This document shows, piece by piece, positions 1-8,804 of a stretch of DNA of 64,000 nucleotides (the first letter of the stretch is position 1; the number at the start of each line of letters is the position of its first letter). The DNA is from Parahaliea mediterranea (lineage in GTDB: Bacteria; Pseudomonadota; Gammaproteobacteria; Pseudomonadales; Halieaceae): contig NZ_JAFKCZ010000012.1 in NCBI RefSeq assembly GCF_017255185.1, positions 1 through 64,000 of the forward strand, in the 5' to 3' direction. A program made the position numbers and the translations under genes. Under the pieces are notes generated by a model. It ran no database searches, was not told the origin of the DNA, and was given only the letters and a program-made list of their open reading frames with translations.

Positions 1-119
1 AGCCCATCGGCAATATTCCGCCGGCGGAATTGGAAATGGCGTACTATCGCCAGCAAGAAGAGTCAGCCATGGCGGCCTGACTCAAGCAACTGAGCCTCCG
101 GAAATCCCGGGGCGATTCA
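1..119 (+). mobile_element. Right end of an IS3-family insertion sequence (partial)
   Basis: Only the right-hand end of the element lies in the window. It carries the last codons of a transposase followed by about 40 bp of non-coding end. The terminal sequence at 91-119, read on the minus strand, begins TGAATCGCCCCGGG, which resembles IS3-family inverted repeats (TGA...CGCCCCGG). The outer boundary is placed at 119 or 120. The left end, the target duplication and orfA lie outside the window, so the subgroup cannot be given. Confidence 0.75.
3..80 (+). CDS. IS3-family transposase OrfB, C-terminal tail (partial)
   Basis: The frame beginning at base 3 encodes the last 25 residues of a protein and ends in TGA at 78-80. 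It contains IGNIPPAELEMAYYRQQ, a typical C-terminus of IS3-family OrfB integrases (consensus like G..PP.EFE..YY). The DDE catalytic core lies upstream of the window. This ORF is too short to be identified alone, but the adjacent IS3-type terminal sequence supports the call. Confidence 0.7.
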   Translation, partial: PIGNIPPAELEMAYYRQQEESAMAA

Positions 120-2288
120 GTAGGCCTTTTCCTTGGGCTAACCTCTAGCGCCTCTACTTTCTCGACAAAAGTTGCAGTCACCGTCGCCGGCAACTACAAA
201 GTAACTGCGTGGGACAGCGACTTGAATACTCTCTACACATCGAGCAGCGTCGCACTGGATACAAGCGCAACTACACTGAATATTCCAGGAGACGTGGCCT
301 GGGTCGCAATTGAAGATGCCGCCAATATCGGCGGACGAGTTATTGTGGACGACCTCATTGACGCGGTTCCGGTAGCACCGGAAATGGCTCTTTCCCAAGG
401 CGCCACCGGCATCGCCGACGGCGGCACACATGACTTCGGAGCTCGAGCACTCAACTCCAGTACCGATACGGTATTTACGGTGGCCAACTCGGGTAGTGGC
501 AATCTAACATTGAGCACACCGATCAGCCTGGGCGGAGCGAATGCCGATCAGTTCAGTATTCAAGCTCAACCTTCATCGACAATAGCTTCCGGCGGCGGCG
601 AGACCACCTACACCCTACGCTTCACCCCCACCAGCACGGGAACCAAGACCGCCACCATCGCAATTGCCAACAATGATAGCGATGAAAATCCCTATAACCT
701 GACCATTACCGGTACGGGAACGGCCCCGGAAATGGCCCTGTCGCAAGGTGCCATACCCATCGCCGATGGCGGTAGCTACGGCTTTGGCAATCACGCGCTG
801 AATTCCAGTAGCAATGCGGTATTCACTGTGGTGAACTCGGGCAACAGCGATCTGATGCTGACCACGCCGATCAGCTTGGGGGGAGCCAATGCCGATCAAT
901 TCAGTATCCAGACTCAACCTTCGTCCCCGGTAGCTGCCGGCGGCGGCACGACCACCTACACCGTGCGTTTTACCCCCACAAGCGCGGGCGCCAAGACCGC
1001 GACTATCGCAATAGCCAACAACGATAGCGATGAAAATCCCTACAATCTCTCTGTTACAGGAGTGGGAACCGCTCCACCTGCTTTCAGCATGAGCTTTGCA
1101 CCAAATTCAATAAATGCCGATAGCACTTCGACGCTAACGCTCACTATAGACAACAGTTCAAATACTGTTGGAGCAACAAATCTGTCGTTTACAGATAATC
1201 TACCAGCCGGGCTAGTTGTTTCCACGCCAAGCAATGCCGCAACCACCTGCAGCGGTGGAACGCTTACAGCCCTCTCGGGAACGGGTAATGTAAGTTTCAC
1301 TGGAGGCACTGCGGCAGCAAACACCGTCTGCGTGATCAGTGTAGATACCACCTCCAGCAACGCGGGAACGTATATCAACACAAGCGGAGATCTATTGTCA
1401 TCCCTGGGCACTAGCGGTTCGGCTACTGACACGCTCACGGTCATTTCAGTCCCGGAAGCTCCTGTTATAGGCACAGCAACCGCCGGGGAAGCTCGAGCGA
1501 CCATCGAGTTTACCGCCCCCGCTAGTGATGGTGGCTCTCCCATCACTGAATACACGGCCACCAGTACACCAGAGAACCGAACCGGTACCTGTTCGAGCTC
1601 TCCCTGTACTGTCACTGGGCTCACAAATGACACAACCTACACCTTTACCGTCAAAGCCACTAATAGTGTTGGAACGAGCGAAGTATCTGAAGCCAGTAAT
1701 TCAGTAACACCTTCGGGAGACACAGACGGTGATGGAACACTCGACTCAGATGATGCATTCCCTTTCGATCCTGTGGAAAAAGATGATTTTGACGGCGACG
1801 GAATAGGTGACAACGGAGATGCTGGCGGACTCGGAGTGGGTGTAAGGGTTGTTGATGCACCGCTAACTTGCCAGTTCCAAGGGCCGGTAACCGCCGAGCC
1901 GGTATCGACAGAGAAGGCACCGGGGCAAGCCATATCGACACAATTGCGGTTTGTTCTCGCCGGTTGTGGTAGCTCTGTCTCGATAGAAGCCCTGTTCGGC
2001 GACGACCTCCCGAATGGAAGCATTGCCTATAAGGTCACCTCTTCTGGTGACTGGATTGCAATACCGAACGCAACTATTGAAGGTAACAAGATCAGCTACA
2101 TCGTGACGGACGGAGGACCTCTGGATGAGGACAGCATTCCAGGCACCATCACCGACCCAGTCACTGCTGTGGTACTGCCAGCGTCCGTGACCGCCGTACC
2201 TACCCTCCCGGAATGGACTCGAATATTCCTCGCTGCGGTCATCGGCCTCATCGGTGTATCCTATGTAAGGCGCCGATGGGCATGGTAA
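120..2288 (+). CDS. IPTL-CTERM surface/secreted protein, 5'-truncated by IS3
   Basis: This is a modular exported protein missing its N-terminus. The first standard start is a TTG at 222, but the frame is open and protein-like (KVAVTVAGNYKVTAW) back to the IS3 end at about 119, so 222 is not the native start. From 375 two 116-codon choice-of-anchor D-like Ig repeats follow (375-722 and 723-about 1070). Next come a DUF11-like domain, a fibronectin type III domain (from about 1449), a calcium-binding thrombospondin type 3 stretch (DTDGDGTLDSDD, from 1719), a choice-of-anchor U-like domain, and a C-terminal VPTLPEW motif, hydrophobic helix and RRR tail typical of IPTL-CTERM sorting signals. With no signal peptide left, export is unlikely and the gene is probably inactive. 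Confidence 0.8.
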   Translation, partial: VGLFLGLTSSASTFSTKVAVTVAGNYKVTAWDSDLNTLYTSSSVALDTSATTLNIPGDVAWVAIEDAANIGGRVIVDDLIDAVPVAPEMALSQGATGIADGGTHDFGARALNSSTDTVFTVANSGSGNLTLSTPISLGGANADQFSIQAQPSSTIASGGGETTYTLRFTPTSTGTKTATIAIANNDSDENPYNLTITGTGTAPEMALSQGAIPIADGGSYGFGNHALNSSSNAVFTVVNSGNSDLMLTTPISLGGANADQFSIQTQPSSPVAAGGGTTTYTVRFTPTSAGAKTATIAIANNDSDENPYNLSVTGVGTAPPAFSMSFAPNSINADSTSTLTLTIDNSSNTVGATNLSFTDNLPAGLVVSTPSNAATTCSGGTLTALSGTGNVSFTGGTAAANTVCVISVDTTSSNAGTYINTSGDLLSSLGTSGSATDTLTVISVPEAPVIGTATAGEARATIEFTAPASDGGSPITEYTATSTPENRTGTCSSSPCTVTGLTNDTTYTFTVKATNSVGTSEVSEASNSVTPSGDTDGDGTLDSDDAFPFDPVEKDDFDGDGIGDNGDAGGLGVGVRVVDAPLTCQFQGPVTAEPVSTEKAPGQAISTQLRFVLAGCGSSVSIEALFGDDLPNGSIAYKVTSSGDWIAIPNATIEGNKISYIVTDGGPLDEDSIPGTITDPVTAVVLPASVTAVPTLPEWTRIFLAAVIGLIGVSYVRRRWAW

Positions 2289-2589
2289 TTTCCTGATTTA
2301 TCGCACTGAGAAAACCCCGCCTAGCGCAGCGAACGGGGTCAGGCCTTACATTTGACACGTTGTATCCACGTTTTTCTTCGAGCGCCCTCACCGCTCGACT
2401 GACAGTGGCGTAGCTCACACCAAAAGCTTCACCCAGCTTTGCGAGGGTATAGTGCCCGCTGCGATGGGCCATTGCCATTGCGACTTTCCGCGCTGTAAAA
2501 CTCTCTGCAAAATAGCTCAAAGGCTTTGGCGGACCCAATTTCTGGAGCTTGGGGATATCCCGCAGCGACTGACCGGCGACGAGCTGCAC
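2248..2589 (-). pseudogene. REP-associated tyrosine transposase (RAYT), C-terminal fragment
   Basis: About 80 residues match the C-terminal helix-turn-helix tail of RAYT/TnpA-REP proteins: PKPLSYFAESFTARKVAMA, then YTLAKLGEAFGVSYATVSRA. The HUH catalytic domain with its His-hydrophobic-His and Tyr residues is missing; the frame upstream of 2590 reads into unrelated sequence. The reading frame runs past the usual end into a terminator hairpin and overlaps the IPTL-CTERM gene, so the true coding remnant is about 2340-2589. RAYT proteins mobilise REP elements, and REP-like elements occur at 22701-23099 and 33608-33630. Confidence 0.7.
2310..2339 (-). terminator. Rho-independent terminator-like hairpin after the RAYT remnant
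   Basis: ACCCCG (2314-2319) pairs with CGGGGT (2334-2339). Read on the minus strand the stem is followed directly by TTTT. It could stop minus-strand transcription from the RAYT fragment. The stem is also just past the plus-strand end of the IPTL-CTERM gene. Confidence 0.5.
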
Positions 2590-2612
2590 CTGACTCCTGA
2601 CGCATAATTTCT

Positions 2613-3038
2613 TTATCTTTTCCCTATGACCACATCGGATCTAACAAATCCAATAAGCTCATCATGTCCGAAAAGCTCATTGTCCTGATTGTCGACAAAA
2701 TATACCCAGTACATATTCTTATCGCGAGAGTCTGCAGCCAACCTGATATTCAAAGATTTTTCCCGCGTTGTTATTGAAACATCAAAATCAAATTCAGGAT
2801 GAGACCCACTTCGTATCTTTAAATATTGTCTATTTGAAAAAACCCGTTGTAGCTCACACAAATCATTAAGGGGCCTACCGTTTATATATACAACAACGGT
2901 CGGATTCTGCAGCATGCGATCAATTTTTCGGAATATAGATACTGATTGATAAGTATTAGTAGCCACCGCGCACAGTATAATTAACGGAATTGCCAGCAAG
3001 ACAAGCCAGATACCAAATTTCCTAATAGATATTTGCAT
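2613..3038 (-). CDS. Hypothetical membrane-anchored protein
   Basis: I do not recognise this 141-residue protein. It has one N-terminal hydrophobic helix (about residues 9-27, rich in L, I, V and A) after a short basic start (MQISIRKFG), so it is probably inner-membrane anchored with a soluble exported domain. The gene is clearly AT-richer than its neighbours and uses codons rare in the rest of the window, which suggests transfer together with the adjacent mobile remnants. The ATG at 3038 is the only good start; the ribosome binding site is weak. Confidence 0.55.
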   Translation of the reverse strand: MQISIRKFGIWLVLLAIPLIILCAVATNTYQSVSIFRKIDRMLQNPTVVVYINGRPLNDLCELQRVFSNRQYLKIRSGSHPEFDFDVSITTREKSLNIRLAADSRDKNMYWVYFVDNQDNELFGHDELIGFVRSDVVIGKR

Positions 3039-3199
3039 AAACTTTCATTGGATTAGCTAACCAACACCGACTACTTGAGCGTACCAGTTTTTCAGAAAGG
3101 AGATCGCAAGACTTCAGTTGCAAGTCAGCCCTGCGTACCCACAGTCTGCGAGATACAACGGAGCCTCCTTCACACCTCTGATCTCAACACGGGCAGACT

Positions 3200-4051
3200 C
3201 TACTGCGGATACACAAAATCAACACAGTCCTGCGTGTACTCCCACAAGCGTTCCGCGGCGCCCTCGTCCAGCGCCCAGGGCCGCGGTTTCACCGCCTTGC
3301 AGCGCACGAAATAGCGCCCCGTCACATCGGCCACCGCCTCGTCACAGCACAGGTAGATCGAGGTTTGCGCCCCCTGTTCGGGACTGCGGAAGAAGGGCTT
3401 GAGCAACACCGGCAACAGGCGGCTCAACACGCCCGGGTTCTGCCCGCCCAGGGAAGTGGACACCGCCCCGGGGTGCAGGCAGTTGACGGTAATCCCCTGC
3501 CCTTCCAAACGCCGCGCCAGGCTGAGGGTGAACAGCATATTGGCCAGCTTGGAGCGCCCGTACTCCCGGAACGTCCGGTAGTTTTCCTGTGCCTGCATAT
3601 CCTCGAAGCCCATGCTGCGCACGAACTGGTGGGCGTCGGAGGCGACGTTGACGATGCGTGCGGCCTCCGCCCGCTGCAGCGCGGGCAACAGCAGGCCGGT
3701 CAACAGGAAGGGGGCGAAGTGATTGACCGCCAGGGTCTCCTCGTAACCGTCCTGGCTCTCGCGGCGCTCGGTGTTGATCAGGCCGGCGTTGTTCAGCAGT
3801 ACGTCCAGGGGCTCGCCGGAGGCCAGTATGGCGCGAGCGGCCTCGCGCACGCTGGCCAGGGACGCCATATCCATGTGGACGACCTCCGCCGGCGAGCCTC
3901 CGCGCTCCGCGATCTCCCCGGCAAGCGCCTCGCCCTTGGCCACGTTGCGGCACAGCAGCACCAGTTGCGCGCCGCGGCGACCCAGTTCCAGCGCCGTCTC
4001 GCGGCCGATCCCCGCCGTGGGCCCGGTGATGGCTACACGTTTTCCCTGCAT
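3200..4051 (-). CDS. Short-chain dehydrogenase/reductase (retinol dehydrogenase-like)
   Basis: A 283-residue classical SDR with a Rossmann fold. The cofactor motif TGPTAGIG is at residues 9-16, NNAG at 87-90, the catalytic Ser at about 138 in NVAS, and YGRSK with Tyr164 and Lys168. The arrangement NVAS...Y...K and the sequence SKLANMLF are usual in the RDH11-14/WWOX-like branch, which reduces retinal or lipid aldehydes and ketones; the substrate here is unknown. The start ATG has CAGGAG about 8 bp upstream. It is transcribed divergently from ptsP. Confidence 0.85.
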   Translation of the reverse strand: MQGKRVAITGPTAGIGRETALELGRRGAQLVLLCRNVAKGEALAGEIAERGGSPAEVVHMDMASLASVREAARAILASGEPLDVLLNNAGLINTERRESQDGYEETLAVNHFAPFLLTGLLLPALQRAEAARIVNVASDAHQFVRSMGFEDMQAQENYRTFREYGRSKLANMLFTLSLARRLEGQGITVNCLHPGAVSTSLGGQNPGVLSRLLPVLLKPFFRSPEQGAQTSIYLCCDEAVADVTGRYFVRCKAVKPRPWALDEGAAERLWEYTQDCVDFVYPQ

Positions 4052-4174
4052 ACTCGACTCCTGTCCACACTGTTATGATTATTGTCAACGGCCGCGTTGC
4101 CGCTGCCCATAGCAAACACTAGCACGCCCCTGCCTCTTGCCGACACCGGACTTTTCCCGCCTAATAACAGGTAT

Positions 4175-6418
4175 ATGAACCCCCTACTCGAACTGACCCG
4201 AATCGTCCAGGCCGCGGCCCAGGCCAGCAGCGACGCCGACCAGGTGGAGCTGATCGTGGAATCCATCCACCGCGCGGTCGGTGTGGATGTGTGCAGCCTG
4301 TATATATCCCAGCCGGATCACAGCATGCTGCTGGCCGCCAGCCGGGGCCTTGATCCGCGCTCGGTGGGACACACCCTGCTGCCGGAGGGCACGGGCCTGG
4401 TGGGACTGGCGGCGCGCAGCCGGCATCCGGTGAACGTCGCCGAGGCATCCGCCCATCCGGATTTCCGCTACGTCGCCGAAACCCACGAAGACGCCTTTCA
4501 CAGCTTTTGCGGCGTACCACTGGTGCGCGGCGGGCAGGTGATCGGCGTGCTGGTGGTGCAATCCCGCGAGGCGCGGCTGATGAGCGAGGAGGAACTGGCC
4601 TTTCTGGTCACCCTCTCCACCCAGCTCGCGCTGGTGCTGCCGATGGACCCGGCGGCGATCAGCCGCGCGCGCGGCACCAGCCAGCGGGTGCGGGGGGTAA
4701 AGGGCGCTCCCGGCGTCGGTATTGGCAAGGCATGGATCTGCGATCGCGACGACCTGTACAAAGTCCCCGACAAGGCCTGCGCCGACCCCGAGGCCGACCT
4801 GCGGCAGTGGCATGCCCTGCTTGAGCAGGTTACCCAGGAGGTGGAACAGGAGCGGCGGTCCCTGGAACCGGGTCTCTCCGACGCGGTGACGGCGGTGTTT
4901 TCGGCCTACCAGATGCTGCTCGGCGACAGCCAGCTGCGCGACGGCGTGGCCATGCGCATTCGCGCGGGCCAGTGGCTGCCGGGCGCCCTGCGCCAGACCG
5001 TACAGCATTTCGCGGACGTGTTCCTGGCCATGGACGACCCCTACCTGCGCGCCCGCCACGAGGACATTCACCACCTGGGCAACAAGCTCTACGCGGCGTG
5101 GACCGGCAACGACGCCCGCCCTGTGAGCAGCGGCAAGGGGCCCGTGGTGCTGGTGGGCAGCAAGTTGAGTGTGTCCGACATCGCGGCCTGCCACCCGGAC
5201 CGGCTGCAGGGCATCGTCTCCTTCGAGGGTTCAACCCTGTCCCACACCGCGGTGCTCGCCAACGCCCTGGGGGTGCCGGCGGTAATGGGCACCGGCGGCC
5301 TGAAACAGCTCAACAACGGCGATACGGTGATCGTCGACGGCAACGTCGGGCAGGTACTGCTGCGCCCGGCAGCCTCGGTGAAAAGGGAATTCCGCCGCCT
5401 GCAGCAGGCCGAGCAGGCCTTGAAGGGCGAACTCGCGGAACTGGTCAACGAGAGCGCCACCACCACCGACGGCCAGCGCATCCGGCTGTTCGCCAACACC
5501 GGCCTGCTGGCGGACATTTCCCCGGGTCTGGCCAACGGCGCCGAGGGCGTGGGGCTGTACCGCACCGAGATGCCCTTCATGCTCAGCGACACCTTCCCCT
5601 CGGAGGAGGAGCAGGAGCACATCTACCGCCAGGTGCTGGGCGCCTACGCCGGCAAGCCGGTGTACATGCGCACCCTGGATATCGGCGGCGACAAACCCCT
5701 CCCCTACTTCCCCATCGAAGAGGAAAACCCCGCCCTGGGCTGGCGCGGCATCCGCTTTTGCCTCGACAACAGCGCCCTGCTAATGACCCAGCTGCGCGCC
5801 ATGCTGCGCGCCGGACGGGACAGCGACAACCTGCATATTCTGCTGCCAATGGTCAGCAATACCGGCGAAATCGACGCCCTGCGCTCGCTGCTCGACGACG
5901 CGCTGGCGCAGCTTGGCGACGAGGGCTACCCGCTGAAACGACCGCCCGTGGGCATCATGGTGGAAGTACCGGCGGCGATTTCACTGCTTCCCACCTGGGC
6001 GCCGCGCCTCGACTTCGTCTCGATCGGCTCCAACGACCTCAGCCAGTACCTGCTGGCCCTCGACCGCAACAACCCGCGCGTCGCGGCGGCCTACGACCAC
6101 CTGCACCCGGCGGTGCTCAGGGAAGTGGCCCGCGTCACCGCGATCGCCGACGAAGTGGGCCTGCCCCTGAGCCTGTGCGGGGAGATGGCCTCCGACCCGG
6201 CGGCGGTACTGGTACTGGCCGGGCTGGGCATTCGCACTTTGAGCATGAGCGCCGCGCGCATCCCCCGTATCAAGTGGCTGCTGCGCACCATCTCACAGGC
6301 GGATGCCGCCGCCCTCGCGCAGCGGGCACTGCACATGGAGCACGCCGCCGACATCCGCGAACTGCTGCAACAGGCCCTGCGCGAGCGCGGACTCGAGCGC
6401 CTGCTGAATTCGACGTAG
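4175..6418 (+). CDS. ptsP: Phosphoenolpyruvate-protein phosphotransferase PtsP (EI-Ntr)
   Basis: First enzyme of the nitrogen-related phosphotransferase system. It autophosphorylates from PEP and passes phosphate to NPr and then EIIA-Ntr, linking nitrogen and carbon status to potassium transport and stress control. Order: N-terminal GAF sensor domain (about 15-150), PtsI-type N domain, mobile domain with active His in GSTLSHTAV, and a PEP-binding TIM barrel (MRTLDIGGDKPLPYF; SIGSNDLSQY). With the ATG at 4175 the active His is residue 357 and the length is 747, matching E. coli PtsP (His356, 748 residues). An upstream in-frame TTG at 4082 adds a low-complexity leader and is rejected. rppH, a common neighbour, is absent. 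Confidence 0.95.
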   Translation: MNPLLELTRIVQAAAQASSDADQVELIVESIHRAVGVDVCSLYISQPDHSMLLAASRGLDPRSVGHTLLPEGTGLVGLAARSRHPVNVAEASAHPDFRYVAETHEDAFHSFCGVPLVRGGQVIGVLVVQSREARLMSEEELAFLVTLSTQLALVLPMDPAAISRARGTSQRVRGVKGAPGVGIGKAWICDRDDLYKVPDKACADPEADLRQWHALLEQVTQEVEQERRSLEPGLSDAVTAVFSAYQMLLGDSQLRDGVAMRIRAGQWLPGALRQTVQHFADVFLAMDDPYLRARHEDIHHLGNKLYAAWTGNDARPVSSGKGPVVLVGSKLSVSDIAACHPDRLQGIVSFEGSTLSHTAVLANALGVPAVMGTGGLKQLNNGDTVIVDGNVGQVLLRPAASVKREFRRLQQAEQALKGELAELVNESATTTDGQRIRLFANTGLLADISPGLANGAEGVGLYRTEMPFMLSDTFPSEEEQEHIYRQVLGAYAGKPVYMRTLDIGGDKPLPYFPIEEENPALGWRGIRFCLDNSALLMTQLRAMLRAGRDSDNLHILLPMVSNTGEIDALRSLLDDALAQLGDEGYPLKRPPVGIMVEVPAAISLLPTWAPRLDFVSIGSNDLSQYLLALDRNNPRVAAAYDHLHPAVLREVARVTAIADEVGLPLSLCGEMASDPAAVLVLAGLGIRTLSMSAARIPRIKWLLRTISQADAAALAQRALHMEHAADIRELLQQALRERGLERLLNST

Positions 6419-6508
6419 CCCGGCACCGGGCCTGGCCTCTATACTGTTTGCGTAAACCCTGGTTCATTGTCACCCTGCGGGACAAGCAGGAAGAGCGGGA
6501 AGAATACT

Positions 6509-7390
6509 ATGCCGATCAGCTTCAGCGCCGACAACGACCCGCTAGCGGGTGATGCCCTGCAGCGCCATATCGCGGCCGCGATCGCGGCCCGCCCCCTTCA
6601 GGGCAGGGAACTGGACGCCTGGTACCTGGCGGTGCGCGCGCTGTTCAAGCCGGTGCTACTGCACAGCGAGCGCGTGCCGGACCGGCCCTGCCTGTTCGTC
6701 GGCAACCACTCGCTGTTCGCCCTCGATGGCATGGTGATCTCGCCACTGCTGGCCCGCGAACTGGGCCGCGCGGTGCGCCCCCTCGGCGACAAATTCCTGT
6801 GGAGCAACCGCACCATCGGCGACACCCTGATCCGGCTGGGGGCGGCAATGGGGCACCCGGAAGTGTGCACCGCGCTGATGGAACAGGGCGAGGACCTGCT
6901 GGTGTTCCCCGGCGGCGCGCACGAGGCGGTCAAGCCCGCCAGCGCCATGTACGAGCTGCAGTGGAAGGAGCGCTACGGTTTCGTGCGCCTGGCGGCGGCG
7001 CACGGCTACACCATCATGCCCTTCGGCATCGTCGGCCCCGACGAGTTCTACGACCACTGGATCGAAAGCGAGGAACTCCCCAACACGCCTCTGGGCGCCC
7101 TGCTGCGGCGCTTCGGGCTGCTCGATGGCGACACCCGCACCGACATGCTGCCGCCCATACCCCGGGGCAGCCTGGGTACGCTGCTGCCGCGGCCGCAGCG
7201 CTGTTTCCTGGGTTTCGGCGAGCCGGTGGACCTCGCCGCCTACGCCGGCAAGACGCCGACCAAGGCGCAGCAACGCAAGATTCGCGAACGCGTGGCCACC
7301 GAGATCGAGACCCAGCTGGCGGAACTGCTGCGGGTGCGCGAACAGCGCCGGCGCGAGGATGGCCTGCTGCGCCGCATACTGACCCTGTGA
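6509..7390 (+). CDS. Lysophospholipid acyltransferase family protein (PlsC-like)
   Basis: A 293-residue acyltransferase expected to move an acyl chain from acyl-CoA or acyl-ACP to a lipid hydroxyl at the inner membrane. It has the block I NHxxxxD motif (N66-H67 to D72) and a block III FPGG at 133-136, where FPEG is usual. It resembles the eukaryotic-type DGAT2/TMEM68-like acyltransferases found in storage-lipid bacteria, which fits the WS/DGAT at 39939. The start ATG has GGAAGA just upstream. A TATACT hexamer lies at about 6437, but no good -35 was seen. Acceptor unknown. Confidence 0.8.
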   Translation: MPISFSADNDPLAGDALQRHIAAAIAARPLQGRELDAWYLAVRALFKPVLLHSERVPDRPCLFVGNHSLFALDGMVISPLLARELGRAVRPLGDKFLWSNRTIGDTLIRLGAAMGHPEVCTALMEQGEDLLVFPGGAHEAVKPASAMYELQWKERYGFVRLAAAHGYTIMPFGIVGPDEFYDHWIESEELPNTPLGALLRRFGLLDGDTRTDMLPPIPRGSLGTLLPRPQRCFLGFGEPVDLAAYAGKTPTKAQQRKIRERVATEIETQLAELLRVREQRRREDGLLRRILTL

Positions 7391-7421
7391 GGTAGCGGCC
7401 GCGGCCGCCACCCCTCTTTCC

Positions 7422-8804
7422 CTATTCCGCCATCACCCGGGCCAGCCGCTCCGGCGCGCGCCAGGTGCTGCCGAGCAGGCGCCAGGAATAGATCATCGCC
7501 AGCGCCAGCAGCATCACCACGAAGGCCCACCAGCTGGCCATGGGCCCGAAGTCCAGGACCTTGATGATCACCACCTGGGAGACCAGCATCAACAGGTGCA
7601 CCAGCATGGAGGTCTTCATCAGCCAGCGGGTGTCCCCGGCGCCGCGCAGTACCCCGCTGGCAATCAGGATGGTGGCGTCCGCCAGGACATAGGTGGCCAG
7701 GCCGGTCATCATCTGGCTGCCCAGCCGGGCGATCGCGCCAAAATCGCCCTCGGGGGTGGCGAACACGTTCATCAGCTCGGTGCGAAATACAATAAAGCCG
7801 ATCCCCAGCACCAGCGAATAGCCGATGGCCAGCAAAAAGCCGGCGCTGATAACCTGGTTGGTACGGGTCATGTCGCCGGCGCCCACATAGCGGCCGATCA
7901 TGCTCGTCACGGCGATGTTCATACCGATCAGCGGCACGTAGTTGAGCATGTCCCAGTTGAACACAATGGCCATCGCCGCGCCCTCAGTCACCCCGTAGGA
8001 CTGGAACAGCAACAGGAACAGGTTAAAGGTGGCGGCGCCCACGAACAGCTCGAAACCCGAGGGCAGGCCCAGGCGCAGGTAGCGGCGCAGGATACCGGCG
8101 TCGTAATGAAAGGACGCGGCCACCGAGAAGCGCTGCCGGTGCACCCGGTTGAAATAGAACACCATGTACACGGCGATGGTGAACACCGTGGCAATCACCG
8201 TGCCCAGGGCCGCGCCGCGAATCCCCAGCTCGGGGAACCCCCAGGCGCCGAACACCAGGGCGTAGGTCAAGGGGATGTTCACCGCCACGCCGAACAGGTC
8301 CGCGATCATCACCACCCGGGGCCGGGCGATGCCGGTGAAATAGGCCGCAATCCCGGTTTTCACCAGGGTAAAGAAAGAGCCCGCCATCAGGACGTAGTAA
8401 TACTGCCGTTCCAGGCGCACCTGGGCCGGCTCGTGCCCCATCACCGCGAACAGGTTCCCCGCCTGCCAGGCGACCAGCGCCAGCAGGGGCTGGCACAGCA
8501 ACGCGATCAACACGCCCTGGGTCACCACCCGCGGGCATTTGTCCATGTGACCAGCGCCATAGTACTGGGCCACCACCGCGGTGGCGTAGGAGATCACCCC
8601 CATAAAGAAAGCGATGGAGACGAAAAAGGTCACACCGCCGCCGAGGGCGGAGGCGATGTGCAGGGCGTCGATGCGCGACATGAACAGGCGGTCGGTGAAC
8701 ACCATGAGCGCAAAGGCGCTCTGTGACACCACCATTGGCAGCGCCAGCCGGAACAGTTCCCTGAGTGTCGCGGATGAAAACACGGTCAGCCGGCGGCGAT
8801 CCAC
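7422..8804 (-). CDS. MATE family efflux transporter
   Basis: A 460-residue polytopic protein with about 12 membrane helices in two MatE halves. It is expected to export organic cations or drugs using a sodium or proton gradient across the inner membrane. N-terminal motif LALPMVVSQSAFALMVFTDR and the pattern of helices are typical of the DinF/NorM superfamily. The GTG at 8804 overlaps the end of the DUF885 gene by 19 bp; a second GTG at 8783 would start just after that stop and is a reasonable alternative. It is probably co-transcribed with the DUF885 peptidase. Confidence 0.9.
   Translation of the reverse strand: MDRRRLTVFSSATLRELFRLALPMVVSQSAFALMVFTDRLFMSRIDALHIASALGGGVTFFVSIAFFMGVISYATAVVAQYYGAGHMDKCPRVVTQGVLIALLCQPLLALVAWQAGNLFAVMGHEPAQVRLERQYYYVLMAGSFFTLVKTGIAAYFTGIARPRVVMIADLFGVAVNIPLTYALVFGAWGFPELGIRGAALGTVIATVFTIAVYMVFYFNRVHRQRFSVAASFHYDAGILRRYLRLGLPSGFELFVGAATFNLFLLLFQSYGVTEGAAMAIVFNWDMLNYVPLIGMNIAVTSMIGRYVGAGDMTRTNQVISAGFLLAIGYSLVLGIGFIVFRTELMNVFATPEGDFGAIARLGSQMMTGLATYVLADATILIASGVLRGAGDTRWLMKTSMLVHLLMLVSQVVIIKVLDFGPMASWWAFVVMLLALAMIYSWRLLGSTWRAPERLARVMAE

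Noticed and set aside
4082-4174. TTG start giving a 778-residue PtsP
   Set aside because: The extra 31 residues are low-complexity; ATG 4175 gives the family length and places the active His at 357.
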